Source: an uncultured OM182 clade bacterium (GTDB taxonomy: Bacteria > Pseudomonadota > Gammaproteobacteria > Pseudomonadales > Azotimanducaceae). From it: a stretch of 64,000 bases of DNA. Shown here one piece after another: positions 22,062 through 35,448 of the stretch. Numbering within the stretch: the stretch's first letter is position 1; every line of letters starts with the position of its first letter. A program made the position numbers and the translations under genes. The DNA lies in the NCBI GenBank assembly GCA_905182025.1, contig CAJJAA010000027.1, forward strand, positions 1 through 64,000. The letters run 5' to 3'. Below the pieces are notes generated by a model that ran no database searches, was not told the origin of the DNA, and worked only from the letters and a program-made list of their open reading frames with translations.

Positions 22062-22893
22062 GTCGGACTCAACTAAGTATTGTCAGCGCGCGCCTATCGA
22101 GTAACGACTAACTTGTGCGTTATGCGAGCTTAGTAGGGTGATACCTTTATCAATGACGACCAAGACAAGGTCGCTTGCGTCTAGGACTTGGCTTGCAGGA
22201 TCCGGTATCCAATTAATAGCTTCGCCAGTATAAGTCGATCTTAGCTACGCATTGTCAGTCTACGCCTGTCGAGTAACGACTAACTTGTGCGCTATGCGAG
22301 CTTAGTAGGGTGATACCTTTATCAATGACGACCAAGGCAAGGTCGCTTGCGTTTAGGACTTGGCTTGCAGGATCCGGTATCCAATTAATAGCTTCGCCAG
22401 TATAAGTCGAACTTTGCTAAGCATTGTCAGAGCACGCCTATCGAGTAACGACTAACCTGTGCGCTATACAAGCATAGTAGGTGATACCTTTAACTATGAC
22501 GGCTAGGAAGAGGTCGCTTGCGTTTAGGGCTTGGCTTGCAGGATTCTGTAACCAATAAATCGCTTCGCCTAGTATAAGTCGATCTTAGCTAAGCATTGTC
22601 AGCCAGCGCCTATCGAGTAACGAATAACCTGCCCGCTATGCAAGCTTAGTAGGGTGATACCTTTATCAATGACGACTAAGACAAGGTCGCTTGCGTACAG
22701 GGCCTGGCTTGCAGAATCCTGTAACCAATAAATCGCTTCGCCTAGTATAAGTCGATCTTAGCTAAGCATTGTCAGCCAGCGCCTATCGAGTAACGAATAA
22801 TCTGCCCGCTATGCGAGCTTAGTAGGGTGATACCTTCAACTATGACGGCTAGGACTAGGTCGCTTGCGTTTAGGGCTTAGAATGTGTGATGTG
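22062..22893. repeat. Array of a 172-bp tandem repeat between the rRNA operons
   Basis: The marker TGTCAG...CGCCT[AG]TCGAGTAACGA recurs at 22081, 22253, 22425, 22597 and 22770, giving periods of 172, 172, 172 and 173. Four full units and a partial fifth (about 120 bp) are present, and a diverged unit end precedes the first. Units 1 and 2 are most alike, and units 4 and 5 share their own variants (CCAGCGCC, AATAA[CT]CTGCCCGC), so the array grew by local duplication. Stop codons fill every frame and no conserved ORF is seen. There is no transposase and the repeat occurs nowhere else in the window. Confidence 0.88.
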
Positions 22894-23118
22894 GTGTCTT
22901 TCGGTGTCTTATTGAGTTATTACTGGCAGCTACAATCATTCGTCAGCCTAAGTTAAGCTTGCCTGTTCTAAGTCAATCAAGGAACGATGGGCCTGGCAGG
23001 TAAGCGTCAAACACGTCAAAAAGCTTGGTTATTATCCGCGCTATAGCTGCTTGCGTTGAGGCGCAGTATCACCGCTTCATAGAGATCAAAGATAACTAAT
23101 ATTTTTGCTCTGAAGGGG
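22894..23118. other. Noncoding DNA upstream of rRNA operon 2
   Basis: No gene is supported. The last 50-60 bases resemble the region before the first operon's promoter (GAGGCGCAGTATCACC versus GAGGTACAGCATCACC, then AT-rich ATAACTAATATTTTT) but with many substitutions, unlike the near-perfect identity that begins inside the promoter. Confidence 0.5.
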
Positions 23119-23146
23119 TTGCAAAGCCTCCAAAAAAACGTATAGT
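23119..23146 (+). promoter_or_regulatory. P1-type promoter of rRNA operon 2
   Basis: TTGCAA (23119-23124), 16-bp spacer, TATAGT (23141-23146), GC-rich discriminator. The -10 is one base closer to consensus than that of operon 1, and the spacer sequence differs, so the two copies may differ in strength. Confidence 0.65.
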
Positions 23147-23552
23147 ACGCCTCCCTGATCAAGACGATCAGGCTGTCTACACGCCAGTAGTCAGAAGGGT
23201 TTTGAAGCTGAAACCCGCCGGACCGCCGAGGAAACTTGGTAGAGACCGAACTGCTCTTTAAAAATTTGGATACATGTAATAGGTGTGGGTACTTGTTTAG
23301 TTGAATGCATAAATTATTCAGCAACAAGTTACTGACCATCTATTAAGTGATACTTACTAAATATATATAAGTAATTAAAGGTATGAATGCTTTTAGCAAA
23401 CATATCGAGAGTGCTGAGCCTTTAGTGATTAATCATAAAGAGTAATCTTTTGGTTATGACCTAAATGAAAAGATTTGCGAACTTAACTCGCAACTAGAAT
23501 CCCGAATGAGCTCCAAAAGAGTGTAGTAAGGGAATCTAGAGAAACACTTCTT
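23147..23552 (+). promoter_or_regulatory. rRNA leader with boxA and 16S processing stem (operon 2)
   Basis: boxA at 23252-23264. The 5' arm of the pre-16S helix is at 23272-23309, pairing with 25100-25138. It is identical to copy 1 apart from T at 23203. Confidence 0.7.
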
Positions 23553-25095
<1,543 letters not shown>

Positions 25096-25516
25096 ACTTA
25101 TAGTATTCACTGATAAGTACTCACAACCTATTACATGTTTCCGATTTTGATCAGTGATCAGAAGTCAGAAGACCCGACAGTTTACGTTTTACTGTTATGA
25201 GATTAAGTTTTACTCATCGTCTTCTGACTTCTGGTATTTGATACCAGAGAATCTACTGTTAGTAGTCCTAACATTAGCTCTTTAAAAAAGTAGAAAGTGA
25301 TAAAGAAGTCTGTAAAGACATCCGCAAATTAGATTTTGTTTTTGAGTTTAACTGGTGTACCTCAAACGCACATCCGTTAGACGCTAGATAGAACAGAGTC
25401 ACATTTGTAGAAATTATATATGTACGAATATTTCAAGCGTATTTATCCGGTGCATATAACTTACGTTTAGGGTGCAAGCCTTAAGCAGCACAACGATTAG
25501 TGTGTTCAAGTTATAT
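25096..25516 (+). other. 16S-23S spacer without tRNA genes (operon 2)
   Basis: Same 421 bases as operon 1, including the 15-bp inverted repeat (25159-25173 with 25219-25233) and both processing-stem arms. No tRNA. Confidence 0.75.
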
Positions 25517-28427
<2,911 letters not shown>

Positions 28428-28657
28428 ATAACTTGAATGCATTGACTTACCTTTACGGTGAGGAGATGACAGTCTGTTATATCAAGCTACACAGGATAAA
28501 CTCCTTGAAATAGTCAGGCGACATTTGCAAAAATGATTGCTCACATATATAAATTGAAAACGCTGTTTTTATAAACCTTTATCACTTTTTTACTTTTTAA
28601 GCATTCGCTGCAAGCTCTGTTTAGATCCATAAACAATAGAGAGTGCGGCAAACAGTT

Positions 28658-28776
28658 TGCCTGATGAACATAGCGAATTGGTCCCACCTGATCCCATTCC
28701 GAACTCAGTAGTGAAACGATTTAGCGCCGATGGTAGTGTGGGGGTTCCCATGTGAGAGTAGGTCATTGTCAGGCAT
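28658..28776 (+). rRNA. rrf: 5S ribosomal RNA, operon 2
   Basis: Same 119 bases as the first 5S gene, with a closing terminal stem. Confidence 0.97.
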
Positions 28777-28784
28777 TTATTAGA

Positions 28785-28817
28785 AAAACCCGATTGCGAT
28801 TGCAGTCGGGTTTTTTT
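28785..28817 (+). terminator. Rho-independent terminator of rRNA operon 2
   Basis: Same GC-rich hairpin and T run as after operon 1. Confidence 0.9.
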
Positions 28818-28914
28818 ATGCCTGTCATTTGGCTAGCCGTTGGCGAGGCAGACAAGCGCGCTTATAGATCTCGCTTAGATTGACAGCGTGGCTAATGCAC
28901 GCGAGTAAAAGAGG

Positions 28915-30840
28915 CTAATAGGAGATCGCTAATTCTTCGTCGATACAGTTATTTTCTTCGCTGTAGGTCGCTAGATTTTCGGCTAACCATTGCTCTACCT
29001 TTTTCTCTGTATTGCTAACGGCTTTATTGGTTAGCTGTGAACTCAGTGTGGCGCTGGCGTCAATTGCTTGCCGGTTTCCCTGCACTGCTGCAAGGTTATA
29101 CCAGAGCAGTGCCTTGTTCGCATTGGCTTGTGTACCTGTGCCATTTTGCGTGAGTTGTCCTAGTTCGTATTGTGCGACGCAATCGCCCTCTACCGCTGCT
29201 GCGGAGAAAAGTACTATTGCTCGCTTGTAGTTGATCATGTGCCATTTAGGATCGCTGAGTAAACGTCCCAAGAGAACGGTTGCTTGGGTGTTCTCTCCAC
29301 GGGAGAGACCTATAAGGCGCCTCTTAATTTCTGCGCCTGACTGATATTGATTAGACTCAAAGAGTAAGCTGACTAAAGGATACTCAGCGCCTAGAAAGTC
29401 CAGTTCTAGGGCTGTCCGATACCAAGCGATAGCGTCATCAATATCGCCGCTTGCCGACAGCCGTTTAGCCAATTCAACCTGCGCTTCGGGATAACCATCT
29501 GTCGCGCCCTGCAAGTACCAGGTAAACGCGAGTCCGTCATCTTCAGGTTCATTCGACGGTCTGTAGTCAATGGGTTCGAGTGCTGCGATGGCAAACTTAT
29601 GCCCCTGATCTGCAGCTCGCCGAAACCAAGTGACCGAAGCCTGCTTGTCTATCGCTGTGCCTTCGCCATTTTGCAGCATAATCCCAAGCCTAAACTGTGC
29701 ATTCGCATCGTTGCTATCTGCGGCTAGCTCAAACCACTGGAGTGCCTGTTCATAATCAAATTCGACTAATTTTCCATCATGATAAGTACGTCCTAACAGA
29801 TACTGCGCTTTTACTACCTCCGCCTCGGCAGCCAGTGCTAGCCAATTCAGGGCGGACTTGGTATCTCGCTCAACCCCGACACCGTCGAGGTACATTCTGC
29901 CTAAATAATATTGCGCTTGGGCGTGCCCCTGAGTTGCTGCCTTTTCCATGAGTGTGCCGGCCAGGTTTAGGTCCTTATCGACGCCTATGCCTCGAAGATA
30001 GCTTTGCGCGAGATGGTATTGCGCAGGCGCGTAGTTTTGATTTGCCGCGTGTGCTAACCATATTGCTGCAAGGGTGCGGTTTTGCGCCAGCGCGTCGCCA
30101 TCTATAAGTAAGAGCGCCAGTTCAGTTTGGGCATCTGCGTACCCGGCTTCGGCGGCTTCTAAATACCATTGGAGCCTAGCGTCTTTCCCTTTTGGTATTG
30201 GCCAGCCTTGGAAGAACATGGTTGCACGGTAGGATTTTGCATTGTGGTCGCCTAGGGTAAGTGCCTTGTTTAGGTTTCCGATTGCATTACCGTAGTGCAT
30301 TGATGTGCCTAACCCTTGATCGTGTAGTTTCGCGATTCTGTAATAAGCTTCAGCGATATCAGCATCAGTCGACTTTATGTATCGGCTCATTGCGGCGGCG
30401 TAATTTTGGTCTACCCATTTACCCCTCTCGTTGATCGTCCCTAGCATAAAATTCGCTCGGCTATGGTGGGCGTCGCCGGATTTGATCAAAAGTGCAATTG
30501 CTGCGGTCTGATCTTGTGGGATGCCAGCGCCTGTCCAATAACACAGCGCCAAATTGTACTGCGCATTTCTATCGCCTTGCAGCGCAGCTTTGTTGAACCA
30601 TTTGACAGCGATAACTGCGTCTTGAATGACGACATCGCCAGCCTGGTATGCTTTGCCCACATAATTTTGTGCATAAGCATTACCCTGATCAGCTAATACC
30701 AACATATCGCGAAATGCAGTATCAGCAAAGGCACTGTTGCTATAGGTTGGAATGATCAACATCAGGAACAGTAGATAGTTTTTCTTTAAGACGTTAATGC
30801 CGATTAGATGATGAGGTCTTTTACCTGAAAGCTGACGCAT
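28915..30840 (-). CDS. Exported Sel1-repeat (tetratricopeptide-like) protein
   Basis: 641 residues from ATG 30840, which overlaps the stop of the preceding hydrolase gene (TAATG). An N-terminal hydrophobic segment (KKNYLLFLMLIIPTYSNSAFA) looks like a signal peptide after a basic stretch. Most of the protein is Sel1-like repeats of about 36 residues with the pattern A-x-x-G-x-x-x-A-Q-x-x-L-[GA]-x-x-[YL]-x-x-G-x-G-[VT], for example HAQAQYYLGRMYLDGVGVERD and NANAQFRLGIMLQNGEGTAIDKQ; I count at least twelve. Such solenoids serve as protein-interaction scaffolds in the periplasm or in signalling. No enzymatic domain is visible. The specific partner is unknown. Confidence 0.85.
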   Translation of the reverse strand: MRQLSGKRPHHLIGINVLKKNYLLFLMLIIPTYSNSAFADTAFRDMLVLADQGNAYAQNYVGKAYQAGDVVIQDAVIAVKWFNKAALQGDRNAQYNLALCYWTGAGIPQDQTAAIALLIKSGDAHHSRANFMLGTINERGKWVDQNYAAAMSRYIKSTDADIAEAYYRIAKLHDQGLGTSMHYGNAIGNLNKALTLGDHNAKSYRATMFFQGWPIPKGKDARLQWYLEAAEAGYADAQTELALLLIDGDALAQNRTLAAIWLAHAANQNYAPAQYHLAQSYLRGIGVDKDLNLAGTLMEKAATQGHAQAQYYLGRMYLDGVGVERDTKSALNWLALAAEAEVVKAQYLLGRTYHDGKLVEFDYEQALQWFELAADSNDANAQFRLGIMLQNGEGTAIDKQASVTWFRRAADQGHKFAIAALEPIDYRPSNEPEDDGLAFTWYLQGATDGYPEAQVELAKRLSASGDIDDAIAWYRTALELDFLGAEYPLVSLLFESNQYQSGAEIKRRLIGLSRGENTQATVLLGRLLSDPKWHMINYKRAIVLFSAAAVEGDCVAQYELGQLTQNGTGTQANANKALLWYNLAAVQGNRQAIDASATLSSQLTNKAVSNTEKKVEQWLAENLATYSEENNCIDEELAISY

Positions 30841-31511
30841 TAGTTGTTTAGAACCTTTTTTAAAAACAAAACGACCTTCGACCAAGCATCCTCGCTAGCA
30901 CGCGGGTTATAGCGCTCTGGCGATGGAAAGTTTTGGAAGGCATGACCGACATTATCGTAGCGGTAGAATGTATGCGTTACATTAGCTTGTGTCAGTGCTG
31001 CTTCATAGTCGTTAACATCACCAACGGAAGGGTTTTGATCGTCGTTACCCATCGCTCGCTTTATTCGGCCTCCGTAAAAAATTGCACATGCAGCAAGTTT
31101 TTGTATGTGGCAGGCGCCGAGCCACGCAACACGGCCGCCCCAGCAGTGACCGACGATGGCTATTTTTGAGCGCAAAACGTCCGCTCGTCGTGTGAGTAAC
31201 TCGAAGGTAGCATTGAGGTCTTTAAGGGTTAATTCGTCTCGACTTGCGTTGGCTTTTTCCATCATGTCACCGTCCTTCGGCCACCAATGAAATATAAAAG
31301 GAACAGCCACATGAAATCCAGCGTTGGCAAATCGCTGCGCCGTCACCAATGTGAATATATCGTTCTCTAAGCCGGTATGACCGACAGGTATATGCTGGGC
31401 TAAGATCAGCGCGGGTGAGGGGCCGTCCCCCGCGGGTGGAAACATAAATACTTCCATGACACTGCCATCTATGTCGATTTCTTCGATGTTGTAATTCAGG
31501 CTATCGTTCAC
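30840..31511 (-). CDS. Dienelactone hydrolase family protein
   Basis: 223 residues, alpha/beta hydrolase of the carboxymethylenebutenolidase type. The nucleophile is a cysteine, in IAIVGHCWGGRVAW (Cys123). A downstream acidic stretch (SVGDVNDYEA) and His190 in YDNVGHAFQNF complete the expected Cys-Asp-His triad. The length fits the family (about 230). Classical members open dienelactone in chlorocatechol degradation; many others have unknown substrates, and no aromatic-degradation genes lie nearby. Its stop overlaps the start of the Sel1 gene, so the two are translationally coupled. Confidence 0.9.
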   Translation of the reverse strand: MNDSLNYNIEEIDIDGSVMEVFMFPPAGDGPSPALILAQHIPVGHTGLENDIFTLVTAQRFANAGFHVAVPFIFHWWPKDGDMMEKANASRDELTLKDLNATFELLTRRADVLRSKIAIVGHCWGGRVAWLGACHIQKLAACAIFYGGRIKRAMGNDDQNPSVGDVNDYEAALTQANVTHTFYRYDNVGHAFQNFPSPERYNPRASEDAWSKVVLFLKKVLNN

Positions 31512-31565
31512 GTTCCGACCTACTAACGAATGAATGTAGACATAATTTTGATGTGTTCAGTAGGC

Positions 31566-32357
31566 TTACTTTTTCATGACTAAGCCTATTTGTCGACTTT
31601 GTGCGACGAGGTCGCCTTGACTGTCCCACAGCAAGCCATTTTCAATCATTCGACCCTGATGTAAATCTTCCGTACGAAACTGCGTTTGTATCCAACCGGG
31701 TGCAGGGCGTTTCCTCACATGCACGGTCAACTCGATTGTTGGTACCCAGCCAATGACCCCAAGCACGTTAAAGAGCGAGGGTGGAAAAGCGTCTGAGAAT
31801 AGTAGTAAGGCATTTACGTCCGGATCTCGACCATCTAAAAAGCGAATCCATCCATTTATTTCAGCCCGAGGGTTATCGGTTGTAGTGACTGGCTGTAGTC
31901 GTGTGTCTAGACGGTCGAGTATAGGTAGGTCTATTCCCTGTGCATCGCCAGAGCGTTGTTCGCATTCGTCGGGCACGATGGCACTGGGTGCTGGAATTTT
32001 GAGCGTTGAGTCAATGCCAGGGTTCTGAGTAAGGTCCCCAAAAACAGAAAGCACCTCAAGACAAGTTTTGTTGTTCTGAGTCAACGTTGCTCTTGCTGTT
32101 GAAAGGGTGCGACCCGTCCGCAGGATATCGACCTTAACTTCAAAGGGTTGTAACGCGATGCCTGGTCTGAGGTAGTGAGTCGTAACAGAGACGGGATCGG
32201 GGTGACTGACGGATTGTCGTAACGCATTTAGCGCAATCGAGACTAGATAGCCGCCGTTCGGATTGTCGCCAATGTTCCAATCACGACTCAATGTACCAGC
32301 CCAAACATGCTCGCTTTGTTGAGACACTGCCGTCTCCGTATCGTACTGACTCATCAT
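31566..32357 (-). CDS. Acyl-CoA thioesterase, double hotdog fold
   Basis: About 263 residues from ATG 32357 (the next ATG, 32354, is equally possible). The region WNIGDNPNGGYLVSIALNALRQ, then THYLRPGIALQPFEVKVDILRTGRTLSTARATLTQ, is the first hotdog domain. A second follows with GWVPTIELTVHVRKRPAPGWIQTQFRTEDLHQGRMIENGLLWDSQGDLVAQSRQ. This matches the thioesterase-like (TesB-related, 4HBT_3) superfamily that hydrolyses acyl-CoA. The substrate chain length cannot be read from sequence. The upstream gene is a VOC-family protein. No operon link is certain. Confidence 0.8.
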   Translation of the reverse strand: MMSQYDTETAVSQQSEHVWAGTLSRDWNIGDNPNGGYLVSIALNALRQSVSHPDPVSVTTHYLRPGIALQPFEVKVDILRTGRTLSTARATLTQNNKTCLEVLSVFGDLTQNPGIDSTLKIPAPSAIVPDECEQRSGDAQGIDLPILDRLDTRLQPVTTTDNPRAEINGWIRFLDGRDPDVNALLLFSDAFPPSLFNVLGVIGWVPTIELTVHVRKRPAPGWIQTQFRTEDLHQGRMIENGLLWDSQGDLVAQSRQIGLVMKK

Positions 32358-32470
32358 TGACGTCCAAAACCACAAAGGGTGAGACTAGCTTAGTACGTTT
32401 GCTTTTGGAAATATTGGCGCTGTTGTTTGCGTTCGAGGTGATGTGGAATGGTGTTGTTTTGTCTAACCGA

Positions 32471-32512
32471 GGTTGCTTATCACAAGTGCTTATCCAAAAA
32501 AGATAAGCAACC
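32471..32512 (-). terminator. Hairpin with two competing arms after the VOC gene
   Basis: GGTTGCTTATC (32471-32481) is an exact complement of GATAAGCAACC (32502-32512). A second TGCTTATC copy at 32487-32494 can pair with the same 3' arm around a loop of seven bases (CAAAAAA). On the minus strand this lies 16-57 bases downstream of the VOC stop. It may be a terminator or a small attenuator. Confidence 0.45.
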
Positions 32513-32527
32513 ATGGCAAGTTTTGTC

Positions 32528-32932
32528 CTAACTCATTTGTAACAATTCAACCCAATTACCATCGGGGTCTTCGATCATGCTAATTGTCACGCCGGTTCTT
32601 ATTTCTGTCGGTGCAACAGCTATCTTGTAGCCGGCCGCATCACACTCTGCGGTTGCTTCTTTTAGATTGTCGACGGATATTGTGAAGTACCTAAAACCCG
32701 GTGCTCCGCCAATGCCACCAGACACAGATGCGCCCTTTGGCTCTCGACCATTTACCACAATTTTCAACGTTGTATCACCGCAACTCAATCTCGTCATGTG
32801 TCCGCCGCCAGGCATATCCATCTCGCCGGCGATGGGTAGCCCTAGCGTGTCAGAATAGAATTTGATGAGAGGTTGAGCATCCTTGGTAACAATCCCAAGA
32901 TCAATTGCGCCTTTAGTTACGTTTATAGCCAT
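32528..32932 (-). CDS. VOC (glyoxalase/dioxygenase superfamily) protein
   Basis: 134 residues from ATG 32932. A longer frame to 32998 would add a residue-poor extension with no match to the family. Two beta-alpha-beta-beta-beta modules are recognisable: LGIVTKDAQPLIKFYSDTLGLP with GGHMTRLSCGDTTLKIV, and FRYFTISVDNLKEATAECDAAGYK ending SMIEDPDGNWVELLQ. The last motif carries the typical Glu metal ligand. VOC proteins bind a divalent metal and act as lyases, isomerases, dioxygenases or resistance proteins. The substrate is not predictable here. Confidence 0.82.
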   Translation of the reverse strand: MAINVTKGAIDLGIVTKDAQPLIKFYSDTLGLPIAGEMDMPGGGHMTRLSCGDTTLKIVVNGREPKGASVSGGIGGAPGFRYFTISVDNLKEATAECDAAGYKIAVAPTEIRTGVTISMIEDPDGNWVELLQMS

Positions 32933-33067
32933 GAACCGACACCTATATAATTTCGTGAATTTAGTGACATCGAGTGTAACAGCAAAACTCACTGACAAAC
33001 TTGAATGTTAGGTTTGAAAATCTTGTACTCTAGGGCATGCGAATAAATATCGGTACGGGATAAGAGC

Positions 33068-34036
33068 ATGAAGTACGTTGAGATAATTGCTAACAATGGC
33101 AGCGCGCACACAATCAAAGCGATCGCCGAAAAAGCTAAGGCCCATAGCAGTCATTTCGGTGCGATGGATGAAGGCGGTATGCAGCAAATACGTCTTGTGG
33201 TTCCAGATCACAAATTGCAATGGGTATTGGATGCATTGCAAACGACCTTAGGCGCGCAACCCACTGCAAGTGTCGTCGTGTTGGGTGTAGAAACGTCGCT
33301 TACCTCTTCTAGCGACGAAACAAATCTTACAGAGCGGACCTCTAACAGTACGCGCGAATATCTTTTAAACGAGCTAGGAAAGAATTCGATCTTAGATGTT
33401 AACTACCTTGTGTTGATTCTTTTGTCGACGGTTGTTGCCGGTGTAGGGCTTATCGAAAATAATGTCGCGGTCATTATCGGAGCGATGGTGATCGCGCCAT
33501 TGTTGTCGCCGAATCTTGCGCTTAGTTTAGGGACGGCTCTTGGGGACTGGGAATTGGTTAAGCAATCTGTGCGGACACTGGGTGTCGGTATTTTAGTCTC
33601 AGTTTCTTTGTCGATCTTGTTAGGTATGTATTGGCCAAGTGAATTCAATAGCCATGAACTTCTCGTTCGCACCGAAAGTAACTTCGCTTCTGTATTCTTG
33701 GCACTAGCCTCAGGAGCGGCGGCGGCATTGTCATTAAGTTCTGGAATGGCTAGTGTGCTGGTTGGAGTCATGGTGGCGGTTGCACTGCTGCCACCTGCTG
33801 CGACGGCAGGCATTTATCTTGGTAGCGGCAGAGTTGATTTGGCGGTGAATGCAGGATTATTGCTCGCGATCAACATTGTTTCCGTCAACCTTGCAGCGAA
33901 AGTTGTTTTTCTTTTAAAGGGCGTGTCACCTCGTAAGACTCACGATAAGTTGAAGGCAAGAAAAGCGACGGCTGTATACGTGCTTGGTTGGATCATTATT
34001 TTGATTGGTCTAATGGCTATAATTTCACTTCGATAA
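33068..34036 (+). CDS. DUF389 (TIGR00341) membrane protein
   Basis: 322 residues. A soluble N-terminal domain (about 1-85) begins MKYVEIIANNGSAHTIKAIA. After a Ser/Thr-rich linker comes a block of about six membrane helices starting ILDVNYLVLILLSTVVAGVGLIENNVAVIIGAMVIAPLLSPNLALSLG. The I-G-A-M-[VL]-[IV]-A-P-L-[LM]-[SG]-P segment is the DUF389 hallmark. The family occurs across bacteria and archaea. Its function is unknown, although transport has been suggested. It is a lone plus-strand gene among minus-strand genes. Confidence 0.88.
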   Translation: MKYVEIIANNGSAHTIKAIAEKAKAHSSHFGAMDEGGMQQIRLVVPDHKLQWVLDALQTTLGAQPTASVVVLGVETSLTSSSDETNLTERTSNSTREYLLNELGKNSILDVNYLVLILLSTVVAGVGLIENNVAVIIGAMVIAPLLSPNLALSLGTALGDWELVKQSVRTLGVGILVSVSLSILLGMYWPSEFNSHELLVRTESNFASVFLALASGAAAALSLSSGMASVLVGVMVAVALLPPAATAGIYLGSGRVDLAVNAGLLLAINIVSVNLAAKVVFLLKGVSPRKTHDKLKARKATAVYVLGWIIILIGLMAIISLR

Positions 34037-34075
34037 GCCTGTGCACTTTCTCTCAGTCGTAACTGATTGTATTGG

Positions 34076-34816
34076 TTAAGAATAGTTTCGTTTAAGTCTT
34101 GCCATCAAGGCTTCACGAAAATTGACGGGAAGAAGGTTCAATAATTCTGGGCTTGCTCTGTCTAAAAACGCGTTGCTGAATGGACCCAGTTCAGACAGCG
34201 GCCTTATGGCGAGCTGAGAAAAATTAATCAAAATAGCGACTCTTGGCTCATCGGATCTGTTCACCGCAGTCTGATGCCACAATTGCCCATGACTAACGAT
34301 TGCGTCGCCGGCATTTCCGATTGCTTGAATTGCCTCGGACTCGAACTTTTCTTTGTTGACGTGCTCTGCAAGCTTCTGACTACCCGGTAGCATCCAAGTG
34401 CCACCATTGTCTGTGTTGAAGGGGTTCATCATCCAAATCACCTGCATCATCAGCGCGGGTTCGACAGGCATACCGGTGTCCATGGCCCAATAGGGGTAGT
34501 CGATGTGGAGTCGTCCGGCGTCTCCACCGGGCATTAGGGTTTTTGCCGTGAACGCCGCCAGCTTTGCATCAGGACCGAGCAGGCTATGCGCAACGGCCAA
34601 AAGACGAGGATTGGTAATAATCTGTTCGAATTCGCTGCCGTGAGCGAGAAGGTTTGGAAGATTGATATCACCTTTAGCCATTTCCGTGCCTTCGGACAAT
34701 TTCGCTAGGACGATGGATCGCAACTTGGCAGCGGCTTCTGTGCTGATGAGGTTTTCGAGCAGAAAGTAGCCGTCACCTTTTGTTAGCGCTTGGTGGGCTG
34801 TGGTTGCTTCGGACAT
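34076..34816 (-). CDS. Phytanoyl-CoA dioxygenase (PhyH) family protein
   Basis: 246 residues of the Fe(II)/2-oxoglutarate-dependent PhyH family. The iron-binding HxD is in GRLHIDYPYW (His104, Asp106), the distal histidine is in SHGQLWHQTAVNRSDEPRVAI (His181 most likely), and the arginine that would hold 2-oxoglutarate follows in the same motif. The double-stranded beta-helix lead-in NPFNTDNGGTWMLPGSQK is typical. Members hydroxylate phytanoyl-CoA, ectoine, secondary metabolites or phosphonates. Nothing nearby identifies the substrate. Confidence 0.85.
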   Translation of the reverse strand: MSEATTAHQALTKGDGYFLLENLISTEAAAKLRSIVLAKLSEGTEMAKGDINLPNLLAHGSEFEQIITNPRLLAVAHSLLGPDAKLAAFTAKTLMPGGDAGRLHIDYPYWAMDTGMPVEPALMMQVIWMMNPFNTDNGGTWMLPGSQKLAEHVNKEKFESEAIQAIGNAGDAIVSHGQLWHQTAVNRSDEPRVAILINFSQLAIRPLSELGPFSNAFLDRASPELLNLLPVNFREALMARLKRNYS

Positions 34817-34867
34817 GGTTGTAGCCTGTCAGGTTAAAGGCTAAGGATACAGGTCGGTTGGAACAAA

Positions 34868-34897
34868 CAAAACAGGCTCCTTTCGGAGCCTGTTTTG
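34868..34897 (-). terminator. Rho-independent terminator of the hsp20 genes
   Basis: A 13-bp perfect stem CAAAACAGGCTCC / GGAGCCTGTTTTG with a four-base loop. It lies just after the second hsp20 gene and is followed by T-rich sequence on the minus strand. Confidence 0.85.
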
Positions 34898-34908
34898 GTC
34901 ACTAAAGC

Positions 34909-35394
34909 TTAACTGACGACAATTTTCCTGGGTTTTGCTGAGCGATGTTTTTGCAGCGTTAACTCAAGTACACCCTTTTTATAACTCGCTTGTGCACCTT
35001 GATCATCGACCTCGCAGGGCAAGGGTATGACCCGCTCAAACTGGCCATAGGCACGTTCGGTAATGAAGTACTTACCTTCACTCTTGTCCGAGGCGTAAGT
35101 TTTATGTCCGCTAATCCGAAGGGCACTCTTATCGATCTGGATATCAAAGTCGTCACTTTCCATACCCGGTACTTCAAGCATAATCGTAATCTTTGACTCG
35201 GTCTCTTTCAGCTCCGCCGACAACACACCCCAACGATTAGAGAATTGAGGTGGTGATTTAGTTGAGTCATCTGTTCCTTCAGGCGTGAAACGAGTAATTG
35301 CATTCTTACCCTTATTCCATAGCTGTTGCCAACCTTCAGCAAGATGGTCAACAGAGTCTCGAAGATTATGTGTAATTTGATTTAAGTTAGACAT
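34909..35394 (-). CDS. Hsp20/alpha-crystallin family protein (second copy)
   Basis: 161 residues. The alpha-crystallin domain spans about 55-155: VLSAELKETESKITIMLEVPGMESDDFDIQIDKSALRISGHK, then YGQFERVIPLPCEVDDQGAQASYKKGVLELTLQKH. The A-x-x-x-x-G-V-L signature is present as ASYKKGVLEL. Its N-terminal region differs from the neighbouring hsp20, lacks a flexible IxI-like tail apart from a basic C-terminus, and is predicted helical. It is a small heat-shock holdase, probably a partner of the upstream hsp20. A good ribosome site (AAGGAGACGACG) precedes the ATG, 54 bp after the first gene. Confidence 0.92.
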   Translation of the reverse strand: MSNLNQITHNLRDSVDHLAEGWQQLWNKGKNAITRFTPEGTDDSTKSPPQFSNRWGVLSAELKETESKITIMLEVPGMESDDFDIQIDKSALRISGHKTYASDKSEGKYFITERAYGQFERVIPLPCEVDDQGAQASYKKGVLELTLQKHRSAKPRKIVVS

Positions 35395-35448
35395 GTCGTC
35401 GTCTCCTTATTGTTTTCTATTCCAAGTGGTCGTTGCAACTACCAGTTT

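Noticed and set aside
22062..22893. CRISPR array
   Set aside because: The 172-bp repeats are contiguous, with no unique spacers of 30-40 bp and no cas genes.
22062..22893. Integron attC array or insertion sequence remnants
   Set aside because: No integrase, transposase, terminal inverted repeats or cassette ORFs were found, and the units are head-to-tail without target duplications.
32281..32514. Opposed ORFs of about 70 codons around the thioesterase start
   Set aside because: They overlap the real gene and a hairpin, have no family resemblance and no ribosome site.
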